DNA of 35,867 bases from Flavobacterium sp. BFFFF2 (lineage in GTDB: Bacteria > Bacteroidota > Bacteroidia > Flavobacteriales > Flavobacteriaceae): positions 1 through 35,867 of the forward strand of contig NKJD01000036.1 of assembly GCA_002256385.1 (NCBI GenBank), in the 5' to 3' direction. The stretch's first letter is position 1. Each line of letters starts with the position of its first letter. Positions 7,902 to 18,037 of the stretch are shown here, piece after piece. The translations under genes were made by a program, and so were the position numbers. The notes below the pieces were generated by a model. The model was not told the DNA's origin and searched no databases. It worked only from the letters and a program-made list of their open reading frames with translations.

Positions 7902-8933
7902 ATGATAAAAAACGATTTATTTTTAAGGGCATTGGCCCAAGAAAAAGTGGAACGTCCGCCTGTATGGATGATGCGTCAAGCGGGGCGGTATTTGCCAGAA
8001 TTCAGAGCTTTACGAGATAAATACGATTTTTTTACCCGTTGTGAAACCCCCGAATTAGCCGCCGAAATCACGGTGCAGCCCATACGGATTGTGAAACCCG
8101 ATGCGGCGATTTTATTTTCAGATATTTTGGTGATCCCGCGTGCAATGGGCATCCATGTGGAGCTCAAAGATAATTTAGGCCCCATTATACCCACGCCCAT
8201 TCGGAGCATGCAACAAGTGCTTGAGGTACAAACACCCGATGTACACGATGCTTTGGGTTATGTATTTAAAGCCATTGATGTCACCAAAGAGATGCTGCAA
8301 AACGAAGTACCACTCATTGGTTTTGCGGGCTCGCCTTGGACTATTTTTTGTTATGTAGTGGAAGGAAAAGGGTCGAAAAGTTTCGATATTGCCAAGAGTT
8401 TTTGTTTTACCCAGCCCGAAGCGGCGCATTTGTTATTACAGAAAATCACCGATACCACCATTGCCTATCTTAAAGCCAAAGCTGCTCATGGGTGCAACGC
8501 ATTACAAATTTTCGATTCATGGGGTGGCATGTTGTCTCCTGTTGATTACCAAACGTTTTCATGGTACTACATCAATCAAATTGTGGAAGCCTTGGCGCCG
8601 ATTGCGCCCGTTATTGTTTTTGGTAAAGGATGTTGGTTTGCCCTCCCAGAAATGGCCAAAAGCAAAGCAACTGCCCTTGGCGTCGATTGGACTTGTTCAG
8701 CCCGAAACGCCCGCTATTTAACTGGTGGAAATAAAGTGTTACAAGGTAATTTTGACCCTGCTCGTTTACATACACCCATTCCAGAACTTAAAAAGATGGT
8801 GCATCAAATGATTGATGAATTTGGTGTGTCAAACTACATTGTAAATTTGGGTCATGGTATTTTACCCAACATCCCTGTCGATCATGCCAAGGCCTTTATT
8901 GAGGCTGTAAAGGAATATCAGGTGAAGAGTTAG
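7902..8933 (+). CDS. hemE: Uroporphyrinogen decarboxylase
   Basis: Removes four acetate carboxyls from uroporphyrinogen III to give coproporphyrinogen III. 343 residues, full length. The N-terminal signature [18 protein letters not shown] supplies the arginines that bind substrate carboxylates (R25, R29), the catalytic aspartate is in [12 protein letters not shown] (D74), and [16 protein letters not shown] and [15 protein letters not shown] are also present. It is the last gene of the hem run. Its stop overlaps, on the opposite strand, the stop of the large secreted-protein gene, so there is no room for a separate terminator. hemF/hemN, hemB and hemL are not in this window. Confidence 0.97.
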   Translation: MIKNDLFLRALAQEKVERPPVWMMRQAGRYLPEFRALRDKYDFFTRCETPELAAEITVQPIRIVKPDAAILFSDILVIPRAMGIHVELKDNLGPIIPTPIRSMQQVLEVQTPDVHDALGYVFKAIDVTKEMLQNEVPLIGFAGSPWTIFCYVVEGKGSKSFDIAKSFCFTQPEAAHLLLQKITDTTIAYLKAKAAHGCNALQIFDSWGGMLSPVDYQTFSWYYINQIVEALAPIAPVIVFGKGCWFALPEMAKSKATALGVDWTCSARNARYLTGGNKVLQGNFDPARLHTPIPELKKMVHQMIDEFGVSNYIVNLGHGILPNIPVDHAKAFIEAVKEYQVKS

Positions 8934-11900
8934 TAGGTCAAAAATACCCAGCCTGTCCTTTTTTCGCCCGACAACAATTCAATGTAATAATAGTAGGTTC
9001 CCGAAGGTAACAGCCGGTCGTTATAGTCTTGTCCATGCCATTGGTCGGTGTATTGATCTGCCTGATAAACCATGGTGCCATAGCGGTTGAAAATTTCAAC
9101 TTTTGGTACGATGGTAAAACTTGTTAAATCAAAGGTGTCATTCTTGCCGTCATTATTTGGGGAAATCCCCTTTGGAATATAACAGGCCAATGATTCAATA
9201 TTTTTAGTAAGCTCTGTAAAACACTGATTGACAGTTGTAATTTTCGCCTTATATATTCCTGGTGTGCCGCCGTCTAATAAAAATTCTTGTTGACTTCCTG
9301 AAAACTGACCGGGTCCTGACCATAGGTAAGTAACTTGCGTAGGGTCATATGATTGGTTTAAGGGGTAAGCCCCCAACTTATACTGTGATCCTAGACAAAG
9401 GCCGTCAAGTGTTGCTGCCGGGTTGCTATGTACTTGAAGTGATTGAGTGATCATGGGCGAAAAACAACCATTTCGTTCCGTTTGTATGCGAAATTCACCC
9501 GCGTCATTTAACTGTGCTTGCGCAATGGAATAGGTGTTTTGTGCCGATAAATTAAGGTTTCCTGGCCCAATCCAAACATAAGTGTCACCTGATTGTGTTT
9601 GTATCGAGGCCTGAACGGAATTGCCTACACACACTTCCGTTGGAATGATCGTTAATAGGGGAGTGGCTGGTGTGGGCTTTAATGTGACTTCCACGCTCGA
9701 TTGTGCAGCTGGGGCACAAATGCCATTGACTGTGTACGTAAAATGAAAAACGCCCCAACCAGCAGTGCTGCTGTTCCATAAGCCGTTGTTTATCGCTTGC
9801 CCATTATCGGTCCAAATCCAATTGCCATTGTTTGTAAATGAACCACTTAATTGTTGAAATAAATCCATTTGGTTGGGCGCGCCACATAATTCTTTATTGA
9901 CCCCCAAACCAGCTTGTGGAATCACTTGGCTTTGTACATTGACCGAAACATTGGCATTTGGTGATTTACAGCCTTGCCATTCCGTATAAACGGTATAGGT
10001 GCCTGACTGAGTTACTTGTGCGTTGTTTATTTGCGGATTCTGATCTGTTGAGGTAAATGTGTTTGGTCCTTCCCAATGGTAATTTCCAATTGGAACAGTT
10101 GTCGCTTGCAATTGAATGGTGCTCCCAACACAAACGGAAGCAGGAGCTGCACTCGCTACTGGGGTGTCAGGAATGGCTTTGAGGTTGATGGTGATTTGGG
10201 CTTCATCAAATTGGTTACAAAAACCATTTACCCTGTAAACCAACGTGTAATTATCAAAAGCGAGTCCGGCTGTATTCCAATTAGCAGAACCAATGGGTTG
10301 GGTATTGAGAAGCCAACTTCCATTGGCCGAATACGTGCCGCTCAAATAGGTGTTTAAGTTTATAATACCTGGTAATCCACAAAATGCCGCCTGATTATCA
10401 AATCCGGCCTGAGGGGCCGACACGTCAGAAGGGACAACGGCATTAAGTGTTGTGTTAGTGCAAGAAGATAAACTGGCCACATTGGTGATTTGCACCGCGT
10501 AAGAGCCACCATGAATGGCTGCATTAAACGGGTTAAAAGCCAATTGACTAGTGGTGCTTAACGTAATCGTTGGCGCAGTGGTTTTATACCACCGGTATTG
10601 TAAAAATGAATAGTTGGGCACGCTAAGTTGAGCCGGTTGGCCTGGACAAAAGTCAGATGGGGTTACTTGCAAACTCACCGCCAATGTAATGTCATACACC
10701 ACTTGCCTTTTTTCGCCACAAGCATCTTCCACTTCAAACACGTATTGCCCCGAACTAAGATTTGTGAACAAGGCGTTTTGACCGTTTTGAACCACATTAG
10801 GAATACTATTATGTGAAATAATTCGGAACAACAGCGGTGCTTTTCCGCCAATAACCTGAATTTGCACATCTCGATTAAGACCCGTATTGCACGAAAATGG
10901 GACCACTGCAGTTATTACTGGTTTTAATTCCACATCAAATTCTTTGATGGGTTCGTCGCACAACAACATCCGATTGCCGAGGTTATAAGAGTATTGTTTC
11001 ACAATGCGGAAATGACCCGAAAATTGAAGATTGCCAATCACTGTGCTATTTGCGATCGATAAGCCTGTTGAAAAATTAATTTCCGTGTTGGGTGTATATG
11101 GAGTTTGCGATTGAGGGTGTTCCCAATTGTTATTTGTGCTGTTCCATTTTTGCAACCAAAATGTCACTCCTATAGCATTCGAGATGTGGTTTAATAAAAT
11201 TGAAAAAGACCCACAAATCTTGTTTATTTGGATGTCATTTTGTGTTACCTGAAGTCCGGTAATTGACACATATCGAGTATACTGTTTGCCGCATTGATTG
11301 GTGAATCTAAAAGTGTATAATCCAGCTTGAACAGGACCAAAATAAAAATCACCTGCAATACATTGCGCATCAAGGTTTTGAGGCACACCAATTGGGTAGC
11401 CACTAGGTGCAGCCATCAAAGTTGCATTCATGATTTTGTCTGGCACCCTCACTTTCAGAGAACCCTCGTTATTCGCACATCCAGGAAACATATAATAGGA
11501 CGGTGATGCGGGTTGAAATGGTGGTACTACAACTGATAAATCAGAAGTCAAACCACATTCATTTACTAATCGAAAGACGTACGGACCTTCTGGTAAACCA
11601 GACATTTTTACCTCACCAGAAACAATAAAACCGGCAACATCCAAAGGAGTTGTTTGACCTGCTGGGGCAGAAATAATGGATGCGGCAGTGATGGTCGGCC
11701 AACTAATTTTAACTGTCGCACAACCATCAGAAGTTACAGTATAAGTTGGATCTTGGGCTGGCGGTAGTATGACATTGACTGTTGTAATCGCCGATCGGTT
11801 ACATGCATCGGTTACCGTAGCAGTATATAAACCGAGAGGAACTGGATTGGACGAATCACCAAAAGTGGTGGAACTGGTAGAAAAAGGACCTGGGTAGGCG

Positions 11901-12928
11901 TTGTTAAAATTAGTTGGAATAAAACCTGCAGGAACTGTTGTAAAATTGACAGTATAAGGATACGTTAAACCACTGCTGCTTAAAATAAGCTGAAATGTAT
12001 TGCAGCCAACTTTGTTTTTAGCTAAAGAAACATTGATACTAGGTGCAATATTACTGCTGGTGCTGCTGGTACTACAGGTGTTTCCACATCGATCGACCCC
12101 AGTTATTTGAATATTATAAGTAAACCCTGTTTGATAAGGCAAAAGGATTTCAACGCTATTTTGGTTGTTCAATATTTGAGTCTGTGTAATTGGCTGTGTT
12201 TGACCTGTGTAGGTAACTGAAATTTGAGCGGTGATCGGGTACGCAATGGTAGTGTTTGCAGCTGATGAAAAGGTATTTGAAAACTTTACTTGACTACAGC
12301 CTTCAAATTGATACGAGAATGAATCGGAAATGTATAGTGATGCCAATCCGGTTGCAAGGATGTAGTTTGTGTTCGTGACATTACCACAAATGTCTTTGAT
12401 GCGAATGTAATAGGTACCTGCTGTTAAATTGGTAAAAGTAGGCGAAGTTTGTTGCGGTCTCAGAATTGGGCCATTAACAATTTCAAAAGTGGCAGCTACT
12501 CCTTGATTGATTTGAACTGTAATACTTCCGTCATTTCCGCAAATTTCACGTTGACTCGAAATGGTATAGGTAAGAGCACGGTATTGATCATCGATCGTTG
12601 CAAATTGTTGTTGCGTACCCGTGTTACCATTCAATGATTGCATTGCAACCACTAAATAGGTGCCAAAATTAAGTCCTGTTATAGAAGTTGAAGCTGTAGA
12701 GGCATAGGGTGTGCTCGTGGTTGGCAGCTTATAAATGATGTAATCAATGGTGGAACCAGCAACCGTGTTTTGCGTGCTGAAAGTGAGTTTTCCATTGCCT
12801 AAGCAAGTTTCGGGCGTTGGTGTTACCGTAAACGTAAACTGATCCAACTGGCCAAATCCGTTAAAAAAGCAACAAAAGAAAAGGATATAAATGAAATATT
12901 TCACAATTAGCAAAATGTTGTTGGGCAT
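8930..12928 (-). CDS. Secreted T9SS cargo with type B C-terminal sorting domain
   Basis: 1332 residues. An N-terminal signal peptide (hydrophobic core [16 protein letters not shown]) is followed by a long Thr/Ser/Asn-rich chain of beta-sandwich-like modules. Two modules share a pattern (PQAG..., CG, L.G, G.W, YTVNG.C) and alternate with Ig-like modules that open with VCVGST or VCVGNS, so the second half arose by internal duplication. Many spaced cysteines (CGN, CGS) mark the first half. The last ~85 residues, from [18 protein letters not shown] to ending GWVFLTY, are the gliding-motility-associated (type B) domain recognised by the type IX secretion system. Likely a cell-surface adhesin-like protein; no enzyme domain is visible. 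A terminator-like hairpin separates it from the upstream operon. Confidence 0.92.
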   Translation of the reverse strand: MPNNILLIVKYFIYILFFCCFFNGFGQLDQFTFTVTPTPETCLGNGKLTFSTQNTVAGSTIDYIIYKLPTTSTPYASTASTSITGLNFGTYLVVAMQSLNGNTGTQQQFATIDDQYRALTYTISSQREICGNDGSITVQINQGVAATFEIVNGPILRPQQTSPTFTNLTAGTYYIRIKDICGNVTNTNYILATGLASLYISDSFSYQFEGCSQVKFSNTFSSAANTTIAYPITAQISVTYTGQTQPITQTQILNNQNSVEILLPYQTGFTYNIQITGVDRCGNTCSTSSTSSNIAPSINVSLAKNKVGCNTFQLILSSSGLTYPYTVNFTTVPAGFIPTNFNNAYPGPFSTSSTTFGDSSNPVPLGLYTATVTDACNRSAITTVNVILPPAQDPTYTVTSDGCATVKISWPTITAASIISAPAGQTTPLDVAGFIVSGEVKMSGLPEGPYVFRLVNECGLTSDLSVVVPPFQPASPSYYMFPGCANNEGSLKVRVPDKIMNATLMAAPSGYPIGVPQNLDAQCIAGDFYFGPVQAGLYTFRFTNQCGKQYTRYVSITGLQVTQNDIQINKICGSFSILLNHISNAIGVTFWLQKWNSTNNNWEHPQSQTPYTPNTEINFSTGLSIANSTVIGNLQFSGHFRIVKQYSYNLGNRMLLCDEPIKEFDVELKPVITAVVPFSCNTGLNRDVQIQVIGGKAPLLFRIISHNSIPNVVQNGQNALFTNLSSGQYVFEVEDACGEKRQVVYDITLAVSLQVTPSDFCPGQPAQLSVPNYSFLQYRWYKTTAPTITLSTTSQLAFNPFNAAIHGGSYAVQITNVASLSSCTNTTLNAVVPSDVSAPQAGFDNQAAFCGLPGIINLNTYLSGTYSANGSWLLNTQPIGSANWNTAGLAFDNYTLVYRVNGFCNQFDEAQITINLKAIPDTPVASAAPASVCVGSTIQLQATTVPIGNYHWEGPNTFTSTDQNPQINNAQVTQSGTYTVYTEWQGCKSPNANVSVNVQSQVIPQAGLGVNKELCGAPNQMDLFQQLSGSFTNNGNWIWTDNGQAINNGLWNSSTAGWGVFHFTYTVNGICAPAAQSSVEVTLKPTPATPLLTIIPTEVCVGNSVQASIQTQSGDTYVWIGPGNLNLSAQNTYSIAQAQLNDAGEFRIQTERNGCFSPMITQSLQVHSNPAATLDGLCLGSQYKLGAYPLNQSYDPTQVTYLWSGPGQFSGSQQEFLLDGGTPGIYKAKITTVNQCFTELTKNIESLACYIPKGISPNNDGKNDTFDLTSFTIVPKVEIFNRYGTMVYQADQYTDQWHGQDYNDRLLPSGTYYYYIELLSGEKRTGWVFLTY

Positions 12929-12937
12929 AAATATAAA

Positions 12938-12963
12938 TAAAGGGCAGTAAAAACTGCCCTTTA
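12938..12963 (-). terminator. Terminator after the DUF5689 lipoprotein gene
   Basis: Perfect 11-bp stem (TAAAGGGCAGT / ACTGCCCTTTA) with a 4-base A loop on the plus strand, followed on the minus strand by ATTTATATTT. It lies 21 bases past the DUF5689 stop and 10 bases before the T9SS cargo start. It would end the receptor operon and isolate the cargo gene. Confidence 0.8.
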
Positions 12964-12983
12964 TAATAATTTATTTTTGCAAA

Positions 12984-14351
12984 TTATTGAATAACAATAT
13001 TATCGATTTGCATGGTGGTTGTATTTGAAGGGCCTGTTAAAAAAGAATTGCCCGAATAGTGGAATACCAAAAAGCCATTGGATTTGATGTTTGTTGGAAT
13101 CGTATAAGTCCCTGAAGGGGTAAATGGTGGATTGCCCTGAGATACTGTTGGAATGGTAAAAAAGCTTGTTACATCAATGAGCTTCGTGTCTGTAACTGAG
13201 TCGCCAGGCTTGTATTCTGTAGCTAAATATACTTTAAGGACAGCAGATTGGTAAAATTGCACTCGGGATTGAAATGAAATTGTATTTGCTGCATCAAAAT
13301 TCACAGGAACCATAAAATAGGCCTTGTCAATTTCCGCTGCCCCATTACTTTGGTATGCTGACATTTCAATAAATTTATTTGTAGAACCAGTGGCGGAGTT
13401 AATTAACCAGTTCTTTTTGCCATCAGTTACTAAGTTTAAATAGTTGCTAAAACAATATTGTTTAGAAGTATAAGACTCAAAATTTTCATTAAGGGTAGTT
13501 ACATAATTGTAGTTTCGTGGATTACTCAATCTAACATCAGTCAAAAATCGAGGGACAAACTGATAATCAGTTCTATATTTTGAAAGCACACTTCTGATCA
13601 CGCCAGTTCCCCAAGAAACAGGTTTGTAAGCAAAACTAGCATAAGAACTTACACGGAAAAATTCAGTATTTCCACCTGTATTGTCAACAATATTGTGGTT
13701 GGTGGCACCACCACCTGAATCAACATCAAAATAGTTTCTATCTAATGAAGTATCTGCAAAACGAACATTTGTCAAATCAATTAAGGTGTTGATGTTTGGG
13801 TCATAAGTCAAGTTTGAATTAGCTGTAGCTTGATCCAAAGTCATGGTAGTCGCCAATTGATCTTCGGCTACTTTTGTTTCAGAGATAAACAAATACTTGT
13901 TCCAATCCCATTCTGCCAAACGACCTACCGCACCATTGTACGATGCACCAAACACTACCGATCCGTAACTAGTTGAATAGTAAAGACCTTTTAATTTTAT
14001 GTACACCTTTCTTCCTGGCGTAAAGCCGTATTGAAATGATTTAAGCGTTAAACTCACGCTAAATCCCATTGGCCCCTGTGTGGCAGTGGGTAACGTTTGA
14101 AACGAGATGCTATTATAAAATGAACCAGTTTCATCAGAAGAAGAAACATACGCTTCAATAACATCATCTGATGTATACTCTTTCGCTGTTCCAGTTGCCG
14201 TTCCAAGCACGGCAGCAACTGTCTTATTCGTGGTTAACTCAGTATAAACCAAGGTAGAACTAGCCGTTCCATAATGATCAGTTTTCTCGCAGGAAATAAA
14301 CAAAGTGCTTAAAGCAAGAATGGTAAGGCGAAAGTACGTTTTTGTGTTCAT
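12984..14351 (-). CDS. DUF5689-type surface lipoprotein
   Basis: 455 residues from the ATG at 14351. The start gives a clean lipoprotein signal (LTILALSTLFISC, lipidated C21, then EKTD); a frame extending to 14450 is rejected because it runs through the end of the upstream gene. The first ~250 residues match my memory of the Bacteroidota DUF5689 domain: an OB-like segment with DDVIEAYVSSSDETGSFY, VYIKLKGLYYS and VGRLAEW. The last ~150 residues resemble a choice-of-anchor J / DUF5017-like jelly-roll (WLINSATGSTNKFIEMSAY, ending TTTMQIDNIVIQ). It begins 10 bases after the smaller lipoprotein, whose C-terminal half it resembles, and forms one operon with the TonB-dependent receptor. Probably binds extracellular substrate for the receptor; the substrate is unknown. 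Confidence 0.8.
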   Translation of the reverse strand: MNTKTYFRLTILALSTLFISCEKTDHYGTASSTLVYTELTTNKTVAAVLGTATGTAKEYTSDDVIEAYVSSSDETGSFYNSISFQTLPTATQGPMGFSVSLTLKSFQYGFTPGRKVYIKLKGLYYSTSYGSVVFGASYNGAVGRLAEWDWNKYLFISETKVAEDQLATTMTLDQATANSNLTYDPNINTLIDLTNVRFADTSLDRNYFDVDSGGGATNHNIVDNTGGNTEFFRVSSYASFAYKPVSWGTGVIRSVLSKYRTDYQFVPRFLTDVRLSNPRNYNYVTTLNENFESYTSKQYCFSNYLNLVTDGKKNWLINSATGSTNKFIEMSAYQSNGAAEIDKAYFMVPVNFDAANTISFQSRVQFYQSAVLKVYLATEYKPGDSVTDTKLIDVTSFFTIPTVSQGNPPFTPSGTYTIPTNIKSNGFLVFHYSGNSFLTGPSNTTTMQIDNIVIQ

Positions 14352-14361
14352 GATTGAAGTT

Positions 14362-14958
14362 TTAATAATTGCTAACAACATAAATATTATCCAATTGTAA
14401 AGTAGCCGTTTGAGATGAAATGGTTCCAGAACCAACGGCTTTAAAAGCAACCCTTATTTTAGTGTTTTCTTTTGTAATGTATTTAGATAAATTAACTAAT
14501 CCAGAATTCACGAACGTATAGGTTTCATTTGATTGGGTTACAATTTTTGCGTCTAATTTAATCCAACTGGCACTTTGAAAATTGGTTCCATCATAATCAG
14601 TCGAAATATAGGCTGAAATGGTATTATCAACCGATTTCATAAAGGCTTGTGCCGTTTGAAACGATAAAGATACGTCCGTTTCTCCTTTGGTTTCAATTTC
14701 TTTTGAAATTAGCCAAGCCACGTTACTTGCTTGCCCAGATTGGTATGAGCTAAACTGTGCATACCCATTACCACTGTACGATGCAGAAAACCATTTTTTG
14801 GTACCAACCTGAGCCAATGACGTCCAATTTGCGGGGTCAATGGAATCTAATTTGTCATAAAACAGGGTTTTTTTAGAACTAGGTAGTTCAGTTTCCCCAT
14901 CTTTTGTACATGAAAAAAGAAAAGGGAAAAGGGCTAATAATGCAAATAATTTTTTCAT
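14362..14958 (-). CDS. Small lipoprotein with anchor-J-like domain
   Basis: 198 residues. Signal MKKLFALLALFPFLFSC with lipidation at C17, then TKDGETE; the acid-rich start is compatible with surface export in Bacteroidota. The rest is a single jelly-roll-like domain (FYDKLDSIDPANWT, VAWLISKEIETKGETD, ISAYISTDYDG, ATLQLDNIYVV) similar to the C-terminal domain of the neighbouring DUF5689 protein, so one may derive from the other. It is the middle gene of the receptor operon, 85 bases after the receptor and 10 before DUF5689. It likely works beside the receptor at the outer membrane. Confidence 0.8.
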   Translation of the reverse strand: MKKLFALLALFPFLFSCTKDGETELPSSKKTLFYDKLDSIDPANWTSLAQVGTKKWFSASYSGNGYAQFSSYQSGQASNVAWLISKEIETKGETDVSLSFQTAQAFMKSVDNTISAYISTDYDGTNFQSASWIKLDAKIVTQSNETYTFVNSGLVNLSKYITKENTKIRVAFKAVGSGTISSQTATLQLDNIYVVSNY

Positions 14959-15043
14959 ATGTATATTATTTATTTTTAAAAAATAGGTTGAAACAGTGAT
15001 TTCATTAATTAAAGTAAACAGTTTTTAATGAACGATTTCATCT

Positions 15044-17905
15044 TTAGAAGTTTAAATAAACATTAAAGAAATAAGTTCTTCCAAATCCGTAGAAGTATTT
15101 TGGTCCAAATGCAGGTGTTTGAGCAATAACTCCATTAATATTATGTGGGGTAAAATCTTGGTTTACTTGTTGGAAGTTACCGTTTCGGGCTTGCTCAAAC
15201 CCGCCAGATTTATATTTGAAATCAAATAAATTGTTGACACTCGCAAAAAAGCCCAAGGTCTGTTTTCCTAGCTTTATGGAGTAACCCGCATTTACATTGA
15301 ACAAATAAGCCGCTGCAAATTTTTCTTGCTCCAATAATTCGGCAGCACGTTGTTGTAGTGTTTTTGTCCCTCCAGTTGGGTCAGTATATGTAAATGGGAC
15401 TCCAGTTCCAGAAGTATTGTCCAAGAAGAAGTTCTGGGTTCTTAAAATAGGAGCTACTTCTAAATAGTTATTTCCTAAGTAATTAGCGGTTGTGCTTACC
15501 CACCAAAAATGCGGATCACGGTATTCTAATCCGACTGTTGCTGCTGTTTGCGGCATGCCGCCTATTTTATATCCTTTCATGTTGGCGTTTCCAAAATCGT
15601 ATACTGGATAGGTGCTAGTAGCTGAAGCTCTTGAATCAATGTTTACGCGCACTTGTGGATTGCTGTCATAAATGTATTCGCCATAAGCACCAGCCACCGT
15701 AGCTTTTACTGTAGATGTAATTTGGTATTCCAATCCAAATTCCAATCCAACATTGCGTTTGTCAATTTTTGATAATGTTTGCGAAACAAAGTTACTTGGC
15801 GCATCCTCGGTGCTTGGATCACCGTCGTCAATACTCACACCATCAGCGAAAAAGAACGCAGCATCCGTTGCGTTTTGAATTTTAGAATAAAATGCGGTTA
15901 TTCTCATTTTTAAAGTGGGCGAACGAAATATATAGCTCACATCGGCACTTGATACACGCTCGTTGGTTACATCTTTGGTTTCGTTGCTGTTTACGCGCGC
16001 ATTGGCATACACATTGCGCAAGGTGGGTGCTTTGGTCATGTACAAAGCATTTAAAGTAAGCAAGTGCTTTCCTGTAATTTTATAGGTTAAGCCACCTTTA
16101 AAGCCGAAATTTTCAAAAGATGATTTGTTGCTTAAACCAAATGAATTTGCTGGGTAATAACCGTTTTTATAGATCCCTTCGCGTTGGTATTCTGCACGTG
16201 AGTAATTTTGAGCCAAGTAAAAGTCAATTTTCTTATAAGTAAATTTATACTGCAAAAACATGTCGATGGTGTTCGCATATAAGTAATAATTGTAACGGAA
16301 AGAATCACCAACCCCAACAATTCTATTTTGGTTGTTCAAATCTGGTTGCTGTTGTATACCTCTGCCATAATTGTCAATATCATTAAAATATTGTCCTCCC
16401 AAAAGATCAAGCATGTTTTGAAAATTATGCGAAGAAAGACGTTTGTAGGTGACCCCGCCACTAATAGCTATGTTGTCGGTAGCCTGCGTATTGAACAAGG
16501 TATTTGCTGTAAAAACCCGATCATCATTTCGATCCTCATACAAATAATACAAACTGTTCCCTCCATCTGAATTTCGATTCGCAGTAGTCAACTGACTCCA
16601 ATTCACTTGTTGATTGTTCAAAAACAGATTGCGAACATTGTTCGCATTCGCAATGTTCTCTGGTGAATTGCCAACATAATCATTACCATCGTAAAGACTA
16701 TAGTAATAATTAGGTAAACTTCTGTAATAAGTAGGATCTGGGTTATCAACCCCTTGGTAGCCGATGCGGGTGTTTCCAATTTGACCTAGTTGGTATGACA
16801 CGTTGGTGTTGATGCTAGCTCTGTCTGAAAGTTTCCAATAATGGCTCAAAATGAAAATAGGCTCATTAACATCGCGCATTCGAGAATTTCTTTTGACACC
16901 ATCTTGCCAACCCCAAAACGCATTGTATCTAGTGCTGGTTAAATCTGTTACTTCTTGGGTATTTGATGAATTTCTACCACGGGTATTTTGAGAATACATT
17001 CCTGTTAAATTCAATGAATGTCTGCTGTTGATGCGTTTTTCTATACTTGCAAAAAGGGCATTTGAACTGTTGTTTACGCCTTCAAAATATCCTTGTGAAC
17101 CCCATCTGCGACTGGCAGAGAGCGTAAATCCCCAACCATATTTATTCATTCCAGACGAATGTGTCATCATGGTTCTGTAATTGTAGGTGGTATTTGAGCC
17201 TGAAAAAGACACCCTGCTACCCGGACGATAAATAGAAGCCCTTGTGTTAATTGCTTGAACCCCCAAAACGCCTCCAAAACTATAGTCAGAAATGGCAGAA
17301 CCTAAGGTGAATTCTTGGTTGCGGGTTACATCATTCAAGCCACCCCAGTTACTAAATTGAGGTCTGCCATCGAAAATTTTATTCATTGAAATCCCATTAA
17401 TCAAAATGGCACCGTGGTCGCTGTTCATGCCTCGCATTCTAAAACGAGATTGTCCCCAATTGAAGGCCGCCGCTTGTTGAAAAGCATCTCGCGATGACTG
17501 CAACATGCCCGAAGTGGTTTCTGAATTTCCATTGTCATCGGCCAAATCATTATCTGTAATGGTGATCACACTAAGTCTTTCTTCGCTCACTTCGTCTTCT
17601 TCCATGATTAGAGCCCCTAAATTAAGTGTTTTATTGGCTTCTAATTTAACAGAAATGGTTTGGTCTTTGTATCCATCAAAACTGATGTTAATAATTTGTA
17701 AACCAACAGGCAATTCTTTTAATTCGAACTCCCCTTTTGAATTAGTGGTTGTTTTTATTTCAGTGTTGTCTAATGAAATCGATACTTGAGACAACATCTT
17801 CAAGGTTTTTGCTTCCATTACTTTTCCTTTCACATTAGCTTTTGTTTGAGCCAATAATGTTGCGGAATTGATAATAAGAAAGCAGAATAGAATAATTCTT
17901 TTCAT
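15044..17905 (-). CDS. TonB-dependent receptor with carboxypeptidase-like N-terminal domain
   Basis: 953 residues, an outer-membrane active transporter. The signal peptide ends near LLAQ (residue 20). Residues about 22-105 are a carboxypeptidase-regulatory-like beta-sandwich (GKVMEAKTLKMLSQVSISL ... GEFELKELPVG). The plug follows (RFRMRGMNSDHGAILINGI, then the LGSAISDYSFGGVLGVQAI region), then a long barrel ending in aromatic YFFNVYLNF. No SusD-like partner is present; the two lipoproteins downstream take that place. Transcription diverges from a secreted nuclease-fold enzyme, with a TACATTTG -7 box 47 bases upstream. The substrate is inferred at most to be nucleic-acid or phosphate related. 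Confidence 0.93.
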   Translation of the reverse strand: MKRIILFCFLIINSATLLAQTKANVKGKVMEAKTLKMLSQVSISLDNTEIKTTTNSKGEFELKELPVGLQIINISFDGYKDQTISVKLEANKTLNLGALIMEEDEVSEERLSVITITDNDLADDNGNSETTSGMLQSSRDAFQQAAAFNWGQSRFRMRGMNSDHGAILINGISMNKIFDGRPQFSNWGGLNDVTRNQEFTLGSAISDYSFGGVLGVQAINTRASIYRPGSRVSFSGSNTTYNYRTMMTHSSGMNKYGWGFTLSASRRWGSQGYFEGVNNSSNALFASIEKRINSRHSLNLTGMYSQNTRGRNSSNTQEVTDLTSTRYNAFWGWQDGVKRNSRMRDVNEPIFILSHYWKLSDRASINTNVSYQLGQIGNTRIGYQGVDNPDPTYYRSLPNYYYSLYDGNDYVGNSPENIANANNVRNLFLNNQQVNWSQLTTANRNSDGGNSLYYLYEDRNDDRVFTANTLFNTQATDNIAISGGVTYKRLSSHNFQNMLDLLGGQYFNDIDNYGRGIQQQPDLNNQNRIVGVGDSFRYNYYLYANTIDMFLQYKFTYKKIDFYLAQNYSRAEYQREGIYKNGYYPANSFGLSNKSSFENFGFKGGLTYKITGKHLLTLNALYMTKAPTLRNVYANARVNSNETKDVTNERVSSADVSYIFRSPTLKMRITAFYSKIQNATDAAFFFADGVSIDDGDPSTEDAPSNFVSQTLSKIDKRNVGLEFGLEYQITSTVKATVAGAYGEYIYDSNPQVRVNIDSRASATSTYPVYDFGNANMKGYKIGGMPQTAATVGLEYRDPHFWWVSTTANYLGNNYLEVAPILRTQNFFLDNTSGTGVPFTYTDPTGGTKTLQQRAAELLEQEKFAAAYLFNVNAGYSIKLGKQTLGFFASVNNLFDFKYKSGGFEQARNGNFQQVNQDFTPHNINGVIAQTPAFGPKYFYGFGRTYFFNVYLNF

Positions 17906-17952
17906 AAAATGAATTTTACAGGCAAAAGTTTTTATATAAACTTAACAGTGGG

Positions 17953-17960
17953 CAAATGTA
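17953..17960 (-). promoter_or_regulatory. Candidate -7 box for the receptor operon
   Basis: Minus strand TACATTTG, an exact TAnnTTTG match about 47 bases upstream of the receptor start. No TTTG at the expected 17-19 base spacing was found, so the -33 element is weak or the promoter is activator-dependent. Confidence 0.45.
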
Positions 17961-18037
17961 ATCGTTTCTATAATATCACGTAAATTTGCGTGCAATAAAA
18001 AGTGATTTTATAACTTTATGATAATATACGACAGTCT

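Noticed and set aside
8930..12928. Small plus-strand frames inside the T9SS cargo gene
   Set aside because: They are shadows of the 1332-residue coding region, without any family resemblance.
14352..14450. Extended start of the DUF5689 gene
   Set aside because: The extension overlaps the end of the upstream lipoprotein gene and would hide the lipoprotein signal that begins at 14351.
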